A DNA stretch of 57,357 nucleotides from Clostridium psychrophilum (GTDB lineage Bacteria > Bacillota > Clostridia > Clostridiales > Clostridiaceae): NCBI RefSeq assembly GCF_018861705.1, contig NZ_JAHLEC010000015.1, positions 1 to 57,357 of the forward strand, in the 5' to 3' direction. Below are positions 1-7,435 of the stretch, in pieces; position 1 is the first letter of the stretch, and every line of letters begins with the position of its first letter. The notes beneath the pieces are model-generated. The model was not told the origin of the DNA, ran no database searches, and saw only the letters and a list, made by a program, of their open reading frames with translations. Made by a program: the position numbers and the translations under genes.

Positions 1-21
1 AACGTTATTTTTGCAAAACAT
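1..21 (-). CDS. Start of an outward-reading gene (7 codons, partial)
   Basis: An ATG at 21-19 on the minus strand follows AGAGGAGG at the usual spacing and opens a frame MFCKNNV that runs off the left edge. The same start occurs at the right edge on the plus strand. Only seven codons are visible, so no function can be given. The identical, well-formed promoter and ribosome binding site at both ends suggest a real gene of a repeated element. Confidence 0.5.
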
Positions 22-111
22 AGTAATCCTCCTCTACGTACTGATTTTGATATTATTATATCATAATTACTACGTTTGGAAGTAATTACAAGCTTTTTGT
101 GGGATAATCAT
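2..111. repeat. Left copy of 110-bp terminal inverted repeat
   Basis: Positions 2-111 are the exact reverse complement of 57248-57357; identity stops abruptly at 112. Each copy contains, reading outward, a promoter-like TATAAT, an AGAGGAGG ribosome binding site and an ATG. This is best read as two copies of one mobile or multicopy element, both pointing out of the window. That would also explain why the sequence ends here, since assemblers break at such repeats. It is not a perfect element end seen in full, so its type cannot be named. Confidence 0.85.
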
Positions 112-346
112 TATATTATTTGTTTTTCATATATTTTTATTGATTTTTTCAAGAAAAAGTTAATTAAAATATAATTAAAAAGGACAAGCATAGCAACATA
201 TCATATTTATTAATTAAGAACACTAAAACAGCAAAAAAAGTATGTAATCTAACCTTGTGTAATTAAATATATGGATCTAATTATGTCGAATTAAATATAT
301 AAATTCTTATTAACCGTCCCTTTTATAAACAAGACAATGAAACATA
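112..346. other. Non-coding stretch before cobS
   Basis: No open frame with a ribosome binding site is seen. It holds GGACAAGCAT at about 182-191, which recurs inverted near 3124-3133, and one member of the short GTCCC-ending repeat family at 307-320, just past the cobS stop. No clear terminator with a T run is visible for cobS. Confidence 0.5.
307..320 (+). repeat. Short interspersed repeat (TTATTAACCGTCCC)
   Basis: One of six copies of a TTATTAAC(C/T)GTCCC-like motif in this window (also near 3029, 3079, 8600, 8637 and 28269). Here it lies about 27 bp downstream of the cobS stop codon. Short intergenic GTCCC-ended repeats resemble REP-type sequences mobilised by RAYT transposases; that link is an inference, as no RAYT gene is in the window. 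Confidence 0.6.
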
Positions 347-1129
347 CTAGCTCATCGCTATAAACAAAATCATAGTTAAAATTTCAACTAATTCATTATT
401 TGCTCCCAGACTGTCTCCTGTAAGTCCTGTAATTTTGCTTTCACAAAACTTATTAAACAAGAAACTTAAAAATAGCCCTGAAATTATCAATATAGCACTT
501 TTTTTAATTCCTATTAATGAAGTTGCAAGTAAAATAGTTATAACACCTGATATAACTAGCCTTTTCACATCAATATTACCAATAAATATATTTCCCGAAC
601 CTGTTTCTTTGGCATTTTTACCTATAAAGGATATAAAAACGACAGTAAATCTTGCAATTATTGGTGTCGCAATTAATATAAGCGGCAAATTTATTCCTAT
701 AATAGTGTTCACAGCCTCATATCTTGCTAACAAATCAAACACTATAGCGATTGTAGCATATGTACCTACTGTGCTATCCTTCATAACTTCTATTATTTTA
801 TGTTTATCACCCTTTAATGAAAAGAAACCATCACATGTATCTCCAAATCCATCCACATGTAAACCCCCAGTAATAACTATTGGTATAATAACTACAAATA
901 CTGCAGTAATATTAACTGGTAAAACTTTTATTAACAAATAATAAATTACCCACTGTACAATACCTATAAATAATCCTACCACAGGGAAAAATACAGATCC
1001 CCGTCTGAAATTTTCTTTATCACAGTTCAAACTTTTATTTATAGGTATACGTGTAAAAAATTGAAAAAAAAGTAAAAAATCATTTAAATATTCTCTCATT
1101 ATAGTTGCTTGCAAGGATTCTCCTTGCAA
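347..1129 (-). CDS. cobS: Adenosylcobinamide-GDP ribazoletransferase
   Basis: CobS is the membrane enzyme that joins adenosylcobinamide-GDP to alpha-ribazole (phosphate), the last assembly step of cobalamin. The family motif is clear: TGGLHVDGFGDTCDGF at about residues 87-102, followed by a conserved KDSTVGTYAT segment and many hydrophobic helices. The length (about 250-260 aa) fits. The start is uncertain. The TTG at 1129 has AGGTGG close by and gives a 10-residue extension, whereas the ATG at 1099 gives the usual family N-terminus but has its AAGGAG about 20 bases away. Lies 14 bp after cobC in a cobT-cobC-cobS operon. The usual cobU gene is absent beside it. Confidence 0.93.
   Translation of the reverse strand: MQGESLQATIMREYLNDFLLFFQFFTRIPINKSLNCDKENFRRGSVFFPVVGLFIGIVQWVIYYLLIKVLPVNITAVFVVIIPIVITGGLHVDGFGDTCDGFFSLKGDKHKIIEVMKDSTVGTYATIAIVFDLLARYEAVNTIIGINLPLILIATPIIARFTVVFISFIGKNAKETGSGNIFIGNIDVKRLVISGVITILLATSLIGIKKSAILIISGLFLSFLFNKFCESKITGLTGDSLGANNELVEILTMILFIAMS
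1111..1127 (-). promoter_or_regulatory. Small hairpin at the cobS start
   Basis: GCAAGGA and TCCTTGC form a perfect 7-bp stem with a 3-nt loop. It covers the first base of the possible TTG start and an AAGGAG sequence that lies before the ATG at 1099. It could mask or position a ribosome binding site; this is inference from sequence only. Confidence 0.35.
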
Positions 1130-1143
1130 AGCCCACCTCTTTT

Positions 1144-1731
1144 CTAATTATGTATAATTGCGTCAATATATAAATTACCATATTCATATTTGATAATACT
1201 TATATCACCATTTTTACAGCCAAATTTCCAAAACAAATCTATGTTTTCATTCATAATAAAACAATATATAGCTCTTATAACTCCTGAGTGAGCACATATT
1301 AATATATTCTCATTTTCTAATTTTTTTATATCTTCCATAAATTTTTTAACTCTTTCGCATAACTTAATATAACTTTCTCCATTAGGCGGTTCAAATTCCT
1401 TCCAATTGTCATGCCAACATATGCTTTCTTTGGGATAAAGTTTCACAATTTCATCATAGGTTTTTCCTTCAAAATCTCCAAAATTAATTTCATTTATTCT
1501 ACCATCCTGTATAACAACAATATCTTGTTGTCCTAAAACTAGCTTTGCCATTTCTAATGTTCTTCTTTTATTGCTAACATATACTCTGTCTAATTTTATA
1601 TCATTAAAGAAAGCTCTGGCTTTAATTCCTTGACTTATTCCAATCTCATTTAAACTTATATCCATATTACCATAATAAGAACCTTTTTTATTTTCTTCCG
1701 TCTGACCATGCCTTAATAAATAAATATTCAT
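1144..1731 (-). CDS. cobC: Alpha-ribazole phosphatase (histidine phosphatase family)
   Basis: A 195-aa histidine phosphatase: the catalytic LRHGQT is at residues 6-11, a second conserved Arg-rich segment (VSNKRRTLEMA) follows, and the second catalytic His is in ILICAHSGVIRA. CobC removes the phosphate from alpha-ribazole-5'-phosphate (or from adenosylcobalamin-5'-phosphate). Family members such as phosphoglycerate mutases look alike, but position between cobT (18 bp upstream) and cobS makes CobC the best call. The ATG start has AGGTG about 8 bases upstream. Confidence 0.88.
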   Translation of the reverse strand: MNIYLLRHGQTEENKKGSYYGNMDISLNEIGISQGIKARAFFNDIKLDRVYVSNKRRTLEMAKLVLGQQDIVVIQDGRINEINFGDFEGKTYDEIVKLYPKESICWHDNWKEFEPPNGESYIKLCERVKKFMEDIKKLENENILICAHSGVIRAIYCFIMNENIDLFWKFGCKNGDISIIKYEYGNLYIDAIIHN

Positions 1732-1749
1732 ATATTTTACACCTATACT

Positions 1750-2832
1750 TTACCCTATGGCATTTTTCCTTATATCAATATACTTTCTGCTATCAAGTGC
1801 CGCATCTTCAAATGTTCCCATATTATCCATTGTAAACAGTGCTGCCTCAATTATATTAAAAGCAAGAGGACAACCTGACCCTTCTCCTAATCTCATATTC
1901 AAATTCAGCATTGGTTTTAATCCCATTTCATTCATAATAAAAGCCGCTCCAGGTTCAGCAGATAAGTGGGATGCGAATATGTATCCTATCACTAATGGAT
2001 TTAATTTATAAGCACACAGGGCTGCTGCTGATGATATAAAGCCATCAATCACTATTGGTACTCTGTTTTTAGCCGCCGATAAAAAGCAACCACATAATCC
2101 TGCAATATCAAATCCACCAACCTTTGAAAGCACATCAATAACATCATTTTTATCAGGCCTATTAATTTCAATAGATTTCTTAATTACTCTCTTTTTATTA
2201 ATATATTGTTCCTGTGTAATTCCAGATCCTTTACCCACTGTAATATCTACATCTAATCCGGAAAAAACGCTTAAAATAGCTGAGCTTGTGGCTGTATTCC
2301 CTACGCCCATTTCACCAGTTCCAAATAAATCATACCCCTTAGCTACTAAATCATCAACTGTCGTAATTCCAGCTTCAATAGCCTTAATTGTTTGTTCTTT
2401 AGTCATTGCAGGTCCCTTCATCATATTCATGGTACCATAGGCAACTTTCTTGTTTATAATTTTATCATTATTAAAATCCGCATCAACACCTACATCTACA
2501 ACTGTAATATCACTCCCAGCAAATTTTGATAAAACATATACTCCTGTAATTTCCTTTGTAAAATTATTAGTAACTGTAGCTGTTACACTTTTGGGACAAT
2601 TAGAAACTCCCTCTACTATAACTCCATTGTCGCTACACATTATAACTATATTCTTCTTTTTAATCTTATTATGCACCTTACCAGTAATCCCAGCCATCCT
2701 TGCTATAATATTTTCTATTTCACCAAGACTCCCAATAGGTTTTGTTAAACTATCAAGTCTATCACTTGCATTTCTAATAGCTTCTTTATTTAGTGGTTCA
2801 ATGCACTTTAATGTATTTGTTAAAATTTTCAA
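1750..2832 (-). CDS. cobT: Nicotinate-nucleotide-dimethylbenzimidazole phosphoribosyltransferase
   Basis: CobT makes alpha-ribazole-5'-phosphate from a lower-ligand base and nicotinate mononucleotide. Length (360 aa) matches the family. Diagnostic segments are seen: an N-terminal LDSLTKPIGSLG, the glycine-rich GTGEMGVGNTATSSA, and GEGSGCPLAF near the C-terminus, which contains the catalytic Glu region. The start is a TTG at 2832 preceded by a GGGGGG ribosome binding site. It is the first gene of cobT-cobC-cobS. A TATAAT-like sequence lies about 45 bp upstream at about 2875-2882. Confidence 0.95.
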   Translation of the reverse strand: MKILTNTLKCIEPLNKEAIRNASDRLDSLTKPIGSLGEIENIIARMAGITGKVHNKIKKKNIVIMCSDNGVIVEGVSNCPKSVTATVTNNFTKEITGVYVLSKFAGSDITVVDVGVDADFNNDKIINKKVAYGTMNMMKGPAMTKEQTIKAIEAGITTVDDLVAKGYDLFGTGEMGVGNTATSSAILSVFSGLDVDITVGKGSGITQEQYINKKRVIKKSIEINRPDKNDVIDVLSKVGGFDIAGLCGCFLSAAKNRVPIVIDGFISSAAALCAYKLNPLVIGYIFASHLSAEPGAAFIMNEMGLKPMLNLNMRLGEGSGCPLAFNIIEAALFTMDNMGTFEDAALDSRKYIDIRKNAIG

Positions 2833-3020
2833 TCTGTTTATCCCCCCTGCTAGTCTAAGTCTATTACAAAAATATTATATAATAAGGAAGGAAAATCATT
2901 TTCATATAATAATCCTATTCATAATTCTAATTGTAATGTAAATCTTTTTAGATATACCTTATAGTATTCCAAAGGAAAAACTTTTTCAAGGATAATTACC
3001 AATTGCTCTATAAACGAATG

Positions 3021-3042
3021 TTTATTAATTGTTAACCGTCCC
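3021..3042 (+). repeat. Short interspersed GTCCC repeat
   Basis: TTTATTAATTGTTAACCGTCCC, read as two adjoining parts TTTATTAATT and GTTAACCGTCCC. It matches the neighbour at 3071-3092 closely and belongs to the same family as 307-320, 8600-8650 and 28261-28282. Confidence 0.6.
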
Positions 3043-3070
3043 TTACTATTTACTTATCTAATTAAAGAAG

Positions 3071-3092
3071 TTTATTAGTTATTAACCGTCCC
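3071..3092 (+). repeat. Short interspersed GTCCC repeat
   Basis: This copy (TTTATTAGTT then ATTAACCGTCCC) differs at one base from the copy at 28261-28282, which overlaps the end of cbiP 25 kb away. That near-identity between distant intergenic copies is the best evidence for a dispersed repeat family. Confidence 0.65.
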
Positions 3093-3149
3093 CAATTGTG
3101 CTTGCCCAATTATTACCCATTCATGCTTGTCCAAAATAACCTCTAAAAC

Positions 3150-3187
3150 AAAAAGGCAAAGACAACCAACTGTCTTCGCTTTTTTGT
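3150..3187 (-). terminator. Intrinsic terminator after the DUF3892 gene
   Basis: A stem of GCGAAGACA / TGTCTTTGC with a short loop, followed on the minus strand by a T run and on the plus strand by TTTTTT. It sits 15 bp past the stop at 3202 and may work in both directions. Confidence 0.75.
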
Positions 3188-3201
3188 ATAAATATTATTT
3201 G

Positions 3202-3462
3202 TTAATATATATCATTATCATCTATAACAGGCAGACTATCTAAATTGTTTCCTTTATTTTGATCTGGCAAACTTCTTAGAAATTCTTCACCTTTTTGGGA
3301 AGTTGATACAGATACCCCACTTATATTCCCTTGTTTTGCAAGTAATACAGCTTGTTCTTTTGAAACTATTTCTCCATTTTCAAGCTCATAGGCCGTGATT
3401 TCTCCTTGACTGTCCTTTGCTACTCTACTAATTGCATGGGTGAAGCCTTCGTTTTTACTCAT
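3202..3462 (-). CDS. DUF3892 domain-containing small protein
   Basis: An 86-aa protein when started at the ATG at 3462 (MSKNEGFTHAIS), which has GAAAGG about 9 bases upstream; a longer frame to 3504 lacks support. The pattern GEITAYELENGEIVSKEQAV, then G.ISGVSVS and KGEEFLRSLPD is that of the DUF3892 family, small soluble proteins common in Clostridium and Bacillus with no established function. It is a single-gene unit closed by the terminator at 3150-3187 and diverges from the ABC transporter at 3773. Confidence 0.85.
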   Translation of the reverse strand: MSKNEGFTHAISRVAKDSQGEITAYELENGEIVSKEQAVLLAKQGNISGVSVSTSQKGEEFLRSLPDQNKGNNLDSLPVIDDNDIY

Positions 3463-3772
3463 AATAACACTACCTTTCCTCATTAAATGCATATAAATAC
3501 ACATTTTTTATTGAAAAATACTCAAGCAATATTAAATATGCTATAAAATAAAGTATCATCATATACAGTTTTACCAATTATATAGATTTTATGAGATATA
3601 TTTTTATAAATATTGGTCAATAATATTAAAATGGTTATTGCAAGTTATTCGCATTTAGGTGTATACTATTTATTGCTACTATTATTTTATACATATTATT
3701 ATTGCCAATTTTGCATAATTCTTTTGTAATAATTAATAGTTATTAATCTAAGAATTAATAAGGAGGATTTAA
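3463..3772. promoter_or_regulatory. Divergent promoter region between DUF3892 gene and ABC transporter
   Basis: No gene is seen. The DNA is very AT-rich and must hold promoters for both directions. A small inverted repeat TAATAGTTATTA lies about 40 bp before the ABC gene and could be an operator. I could not find a convincing Zur or Fur box. Confidence 0.45.
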
Positions 3773-4432
3773 ATGATTAACATAAAAAATTTATGTTTTA
3801 CATATACAAATTCAAAACCCTATATACTTAATAATGTTAATCTTAAAATTGAAAAAGGTAGCTACGTTTCAATTTTAGGTGAAAATGGTAGTTCCAAAAG
3901 TACTTTAATTAAATTAATATTAAATTTATTAAAACCTACTAGTGGCGAAATTATTATACATACATCTAAAATAGCATATGTAGCCCAAAATGTTGAAAAT
4001 TTTAATGCTCAGTTTCCTATAACCGTTTATGAGATGCTGAATTGTCACAGAAAGGTATTAAAACTTAAAGATAAAAGTTTAATTTTAAAAAGTCTACAAG
4101 CAGTAGGTATGGAAAGCCATACTCATACTCTCATTGGAAATCTTTCAGGCGGACAGCAACAGAAAATTTTTATTGCTAGAAGTTTAATCGGTAATCCTGA
4201 GTTATTGATTTTAGACGAACCTTCTACAGGTATAGACGTTCAAAGTATGGAAGATATATATGGAATTATTAAAGTATTAAATATGAACCTAGGTATTACA
4301 GTTATTTCTGTTGAACATAACATAAAAGCTGCTCTTGAAAATTCAACAGATATTTTTGAAATGAGTAATGGTACTGGAATTCTTTATACTATACAAAATT
4401 ATAAAAATAAAATAATTAAAGAAAGGGGTTAA
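3773..4432 (+). CDS. Metal ABC transporter ATP-binding protein (ZnuC-like)
   Basis: The ATPase subunit of a manganese/zinc-type importer. Order of motifs: Walker A GENGSSKST (residues about 38-46), Q-loop VAQNVENF, signature LSGGQQQKIFIARSL, Walker B LLILDEPSTGID, and the switch His in SVEHN. The Walker A has Ser in place of the last Gly of GxxGxGKS/T, a variation tolerated in this metal family. At 219 aa it is slightly short at the C-terminus. The permease gene follows after 9 bp. No substrate-binding protein gene is nearby, so the metal cannot be decided; zinc or manganese is likeliest. Confidence 0.87.
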   Translation: MINIKNLCFTYTNSKPYILNNVNLKIEKGSYVSILGENGSSKSTLIKLILNLLKPTSGEIIIHTSKIAYVAQNVENFNAQFPITVYEMLNCHRKVLKLKDKSLILKSLQAVGMESHTHTLIGNLSGGQQQKIFIARSLIGNPELLILDEPSTGIDVQSMEDIYGIIKVLNMNLGITVISVEHNIKAALENSTDIFEMSNGTGILYTIQNYKNKIIKERG

Positions 4433-4441
4433 CATTACCTT

Positions 4442-5239
4442 ATGTTTGAATATGGTTTTATGCAAAATGCTTTAATTGCCTCAGTTTTAATTTCTATTCT
4501 ATTTCCAATTGTAGGCGTTTTTCTTGTATTAAAAAGATACTCCATGATGGGAGATACTATGTCCCATGCTTCATTTGCAGGTGTAGCAATCGGCTTAGTT
4601 TTCGGGTATAATCCTATACTTTGTGCATTCTTTTTTACAGCTCTATGTGGTTTATCTATTGAATTTTTAAGAGATTTTTATAAAAAATACGCAGAATTAA
4701 TATTAGCAATTGTACTCACCTTTAGTGTAGGTATCGGAATAACATTATTAAGCACAGGTAAAGCAGGGGCTAATGTAAATTCTTATTTATTTGGAAGCAT
4801 TTTAACAGTTACAAAAACTGATTTATACATAATGCTAGTGCTAAGTATTATCTCCATAATAACTTTACTTTCTCTATATAATCAATTGTTGTATATTACT
4901 TTTGATGAAGAAAGTGCTAAAGTTTCTGGTGTAAAGGTTAAGGTAATCAATTATGTTTTCGCTCTTCTTGTAGGGGCTACTATTTCGGTATCTTTAAGAA
5001 TACTCGGAATACTTGTTATGTCCTCTATGATAGCATTACCTGTAGCCACATCTTTGCAACTAAATAAAGGTTTTAAACAAACTCTAATTTATTCAATTAT
5101 GTTTGGGTTTATTGACATAATATTAGGGCTCGTTATATCATATTATATAAACTGTGCTCCAGGAGGAACTATAGCTCTTACATCCGTATTTGTCTTAGTT
5201 ATTATAATTGGTTTCAAAAAGTTATTGTCTAAAGTTTAA
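4442..5239 (+). CDS. Metal ABC transporter permease (ZnuB/ABC-3 family)
   Basis: A 265-aa integral membrane protein with about eight hydrophobic segments. The ABC-3 family features are present: LKRYSMMGDTMSHASFAGVAIG near residues 30-50, FDEESAKVSGV in the middle, and RILGILVMSSMIALPVATS. It is the membrane partner of the ATPase 9 bp upstream and the second and last gene of the unit. A terminator follows at 5299-5338. Confidence 0.9.
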   Translation: MFEYGFMQNALIASVLISILFPIVGVFLVLKRYSMMGDTMSHASFAGVAIGLVFGYNPILCAFFFTALCGLSIEFLRDFYKKYAELILAIVLTFSVGIGITLLSTGKAGANVNSYLFGSILTVTKTDLYIMLVLSIISIITLLSLYNQLLYITFDEESAKVSGVKVKVINYVFALLVGATISVSLRILGILVMSSMIALPVATSLQLNKGFKQTLIYSIMFGFIDIILGLVISYYINCAPGGTIALTSVFVLVIIIGFKKLLSKV

Positions 5240-5298
5240 TTATTAATTTCACCGTTTATTTAACAACAATTAGAAATTAAACATAAATTAAGCATTCA

Positions 5299-5338
5299 AA
5301 AAAACTATGAATTGGTTTTATAGCTTCATAGTTTTTTT
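5299..5338 (+). terminator. Intrinsic terminator after the metal ABC transporter
   Basis: AAAAAACTATGAA pairs with TTCATAGTTTTTT around a 13-nt loop and ends in a T run. The mirror-image A run lets it also end the HNH gene at 5359 arriving from the other side. Confidence 0.85.
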
Positions 5339-5358
5339 AATATCAATATGAATTTAAG

Positions 5359-5763
5359 TCATTTTAAATTAATATCTTTTTCTAACACTTTCGCCTCTGA
5401 AATCATCTTATCATCATATCTTTTTCTACCCATAAGCTTAAAAATAATATCACTTTTTTTATAACCCTTATCACTTATCTTATATTCTTTAAATAATCTT
5501 TTGATAATTCCCTTATTTATTTTAAGCAAATCTTCTATTTCACCCGTAGAATAAAATTCATTAATTAAAATATTCTCAAGTTTTCTCTGCATATCAAGTT
5601 TATATTCTAAATCTAACCTTCTATTCTTATGAGGTCCTAATTCTCCTCTATGATGCTGCGTACAAAGATATCTAAAGTTAAGTGTAAATTCGATGCCTCC
5701 TTGGCTCTTATAAACTATATGATGTTTATCTGCTGGCTTTCCACATATTTCACACTTTAGCAA
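5359..5763 (-). CDS. Small HNH-motif protein
   Basis: A 134-aa protein with an N-terminal HNH-like zinc module: CEICG at residues 4-8, then KHHIVYKSQGG, an Asn, and LCTQHH (about residues 33-38). The C-terminal half is charged and helical (STGEIEDLLKINKGIIKRLFKEY), resembling a small helix-turn-helix. HNH modules of this kind belong to nucleases, but no second domain or partner toxin/antitoxin gene is visible. The start is a TTG at 5763 preceded by GGAGG at 8 bases. The leader upstream is unusually structured (see 5764-5940). Confidence 0.75.
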   Translation of the reverse strand: MLKCEICGKPADKHHIVYKSQGGIEFTLNFRYLCTQHHRGELGPHKNRRLDLEYKLDMQRKLENILINEFYSTGEIEDLLKINKGIIKRLFKEYKISDKGYKKSDIIFKLMGRKRYDDKMISEAKVLEKDINLK

Positions 5764-5940
5764 TATTATATCCTCCTTAAATCATCTCGACCTTCATAGC
5801 ACTGACTTCAAAAGGATGTTTAGAAACCTACTGAAGTCTTATTTTTGCTAGGATAGTTTAAATTGAAGACCGTCCTTCTGAAATATCGTTAAATCATCTC
5901 CTGGGTCGCTGTAACATCTCTGAAAGAGATGTCGTTAAAG
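5764..5940 (-). ncRNA. Structured leader upstream of the HNH gene (candidate RNA element)
   Basis: About 180 nt between the rpsA-side hairpin and the HNH ribosome binding site. Reading the minus strand: ACATCTCT/AGAGATGT is a perfect 8-bp hairpin with a 3-nt loop; GAAG...CTTC is a small hairpin; GACTTCA...TGAAGTC is a 7-bp stem. The word GAGATGATTTAA occurs twice, the second copy directly before AGGAGG. Because CATCTC of the first hairpin can pair with any GAGATG copy, alternative folds are possible. It is richer in G and C than surrounding intergenic DNA. I do not recognise a known riboswitch class. Confidence 0.4.
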
Positions 5941-5941
5941 T

Positions 5942-5982
5942 ATTACGAGACAAAACAATTATTAATTGTTTTGCCTCGTAAT
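5942..5982 (-). terminator. Long hairpin after the S1-protein gene
   Basis: ATTACGAG and CTCGTAAT enclose CAAAACAATT / AATTGTTTTG with a single mismatch, giving an almost continuous stem of about 18 bp. There is no clean T run, so termination is probable rather than certain. It lies 42 bp past the stop at 6024. Confidence 0.6.
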
Positions 5983-6023
5983 ATATACTCAGATTTATAA
6001 TTTTTTAGAACATAAAACTTTTA

Positions 6024-7277
6024 TTAGAATTTAAAGTTTTTTAATTTATCTCCTAATATATCTCCTAAAGTTACTCCACCTTGTTCTTCTTGCTTATAGT
6101 CTGAAAAGTCTTCATTTCCTCTTGCTGCTTCTTTAATACTTAGGCTTATTCTTCTATCTTTTTCATTGATTTCACCAATTTTGACCTTTACAACTTCTCC
6201 AACTTTTAATACGTCAGAAACTTTTGCTATACGTTCCTCTGATATTTCTGATAAATGAACTAGTCCTTCTACTCCTGATTCAAGTTGTACAAAAGCACCG
6301 AAATCCATTAGTTTTACAACAGTTCCTTCTACTATAGCACCAGACTTGTATGTAGTTGTTATATTATTCCAAGGATTTCCTGCTTCATCTTTAAGTCCAA
6401 GAGAAATTCTTCCCTTTTCTTTATCAAAATCCAAAACATTAACTTCTACTTCTTCTCCAACTGATACTACTTCTGATGGTTCTTGAACTCTTTTCCATGA
6501 TAATTGTGAAATATGAATAAGACCATCAATGCCACCTAAATCTACAAAAGCACCAAATTTAGCTAGTCTAGTTACAGTACCTTTTCTCTTTTCACCCTTT
6601 TTAAGTTCATTCCAAATTTTTTCTCTTTTAACTGCATTCTCTTCTTTTTCAATTACTCTTCTAGATAAAACTATGTTTCTGTTTTCTTTATCAAGTTCAA
6701 TTATTTTAACTACTAATGTTTTACCTTTAAAATCTTGTAAATTTTCTATATATGCATCTGACATTTGTGACGCAGGTATAAATGCTCTAACTCCTTCAAT
6801 ATAAGCTGTAGCTCCACCTTTTACTATGTCATTAACTGTTACTTCTAAAGTTCCATTTGCATCCAAAATTTCTTGGAATTTATCCCATATTTTTAAGCTA
6901 TCTGCTCTTTTTTTAGATAAAAGCACGTTTCCTTCTCCATTATTAATTTTCATAATATATACAGAAATTTCATCACCAGTCTTAAACATTTCTGTAAGAT
7001 TTATATCTTTTTCATTTGATATTTCATCTTTTGGTATAACTCCATCAGTCATAAATCCTATGTTAACAACTACTTCTTCTTCATTTACAGAAAGTACAGT
7101 TCCTTGTACAACTTCTCCACTATGAATTATATCTTTAGAATCCTCAGTGTTAGCCATTGCTTCTTTCATTGTAACTTCCTCGTTGCTATCTGTTGTCATA
7201 TCTTTCATGGTAACATTTTCTTCACCATTTGCTGTCGTATCATTGATTGTAACTTCTTCTTTATTATCTGTTGTCAT
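6024..7277 (-). CDS. rpsA: S1 RNA-binding domain protein (ribosomal protein S1-like)
   Basis: A 417-aa protein with four S1 (OB-fold) domains at about residues 50-120, 140-210, 230-300 and 315-385. The third and fourth carry the classic KFGAFVDLGG-IDGLIHISQLS and DFGAFVQLESGVEGLVHLSEIS. Short Firmicute S1 proteins bind mRNA and 30S subunits. The N-terminus is odd: residues 1-39 are three 13-residue tandem repeats built on TTD..EEVTM.D, acidic and likely disordered. The C-terminal GGVTLGDILGDKLKNFKF tail is typical of clostridial homologues. AGAGGAG precedes the ATG. In many clostridia S1 is fused to or beside ispH; here it stands alone. Confidence 0.9.
   Translation of the reverse strand: MTTDNKEEVTINDTTANGEENVTMKDMTTDSNEEVTMKEAMANTEDSKDIIHSGEVVQGTVLSVNEEEVVVNIGFMTDGVIPKDEISNEKDINLTEMFKTGDEISVYIMKINNGEGNVLLSKKRADSLKIWDKFQEILDANGTLEVTVNDIVKGGATAYIEGVRAFIPASQMSDAYIENLQDFKGKTLVVKIIELDKENRNIVLSRRVIEKEENAVKREKIWNELKKGEKRKGTVTRLAKFGAFVDLGGIDGLIHISQLSWKRVQEPSEVVSVGEEVEVNVLDFDKEKGRISLGLKDEAGNPWNNITTTYKSGAIVEGTVVKLMDFGAFVQLESGVEGLVHLSEISEERIAKVSDVLKVGEVVKVKIGEINEKDRRISLSIKEAARGNEDFSDYKQEEQGGVTLGDILGDKLKNFKF
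7161..7277 (-). repeat. Three 39-bp tandem repeats at the 5' end of the S1 gene
   Basis: The first 117 bases encode three 13-residue units (MTTDNKEEVTIND, TTANGEENVTMKD, MTTDSNEEVTMKE), followed by a weaker partial unit. Being a multiple of three, copy number can change without breaking the frame. Confidence 0.75.
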
Positions 7278-7435
7278 ATAAATACACTCCTCTTATTATA
7301 TAATTGCTACTAATATTATCTTTAAAATATTTATAGTCTACTTTATTACATTCTATAAATATTCATTGAAATCCTTCTTATTATTAAAATACACTTATTT
7401 GTACCTTGTTTCTTTAAAGCATCTATTCTATTATA

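Larger units (their letters stand above)
2833..3149. other. Intergenic region upstream of cobT, with repeats
   Basis: No gene seen. On the minus strand it holds the probable cobT promoter region (AT-rich, TATATAAT near 2875-2882) and a 13-bp palindrome GAAAATCATTTTC at 2891-2903 that could be an operator (vaguely Fur-box-like, not convincing). Two short GTCCC-ended repeats follow at 3021-3042 and 3071-3092. No cobalamin riboswitch signature is present here, unlike upstream of cbiP. Confidence 0.5.

Noticed and set aside
2891-2903. Fur box before cobT
   Set aside because: The GAAAATCATTTTC dyad is too short and lacks the 7-1-7 pattern; reported only as a palindrome.
2833-3149. Cobalamin riboswitch before cobT
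   Set aside because: No B12 box or CCCCCGC core on either strand.
3202-3504. Upstream start at 3504 for the DUF3892 protein
   Set aside because: No ribosome binding site; the ATG at 3462 has one and gives the normal family start.
5359-5940. HNH gene plus leader as an IscB/HEARO (omega RNA) locus
   Set aside because: The protein is 134 aa with no RuvC or bridge-helix parts, and the leader was not recognised as a HEARO RNA; only a loose analogy remains.
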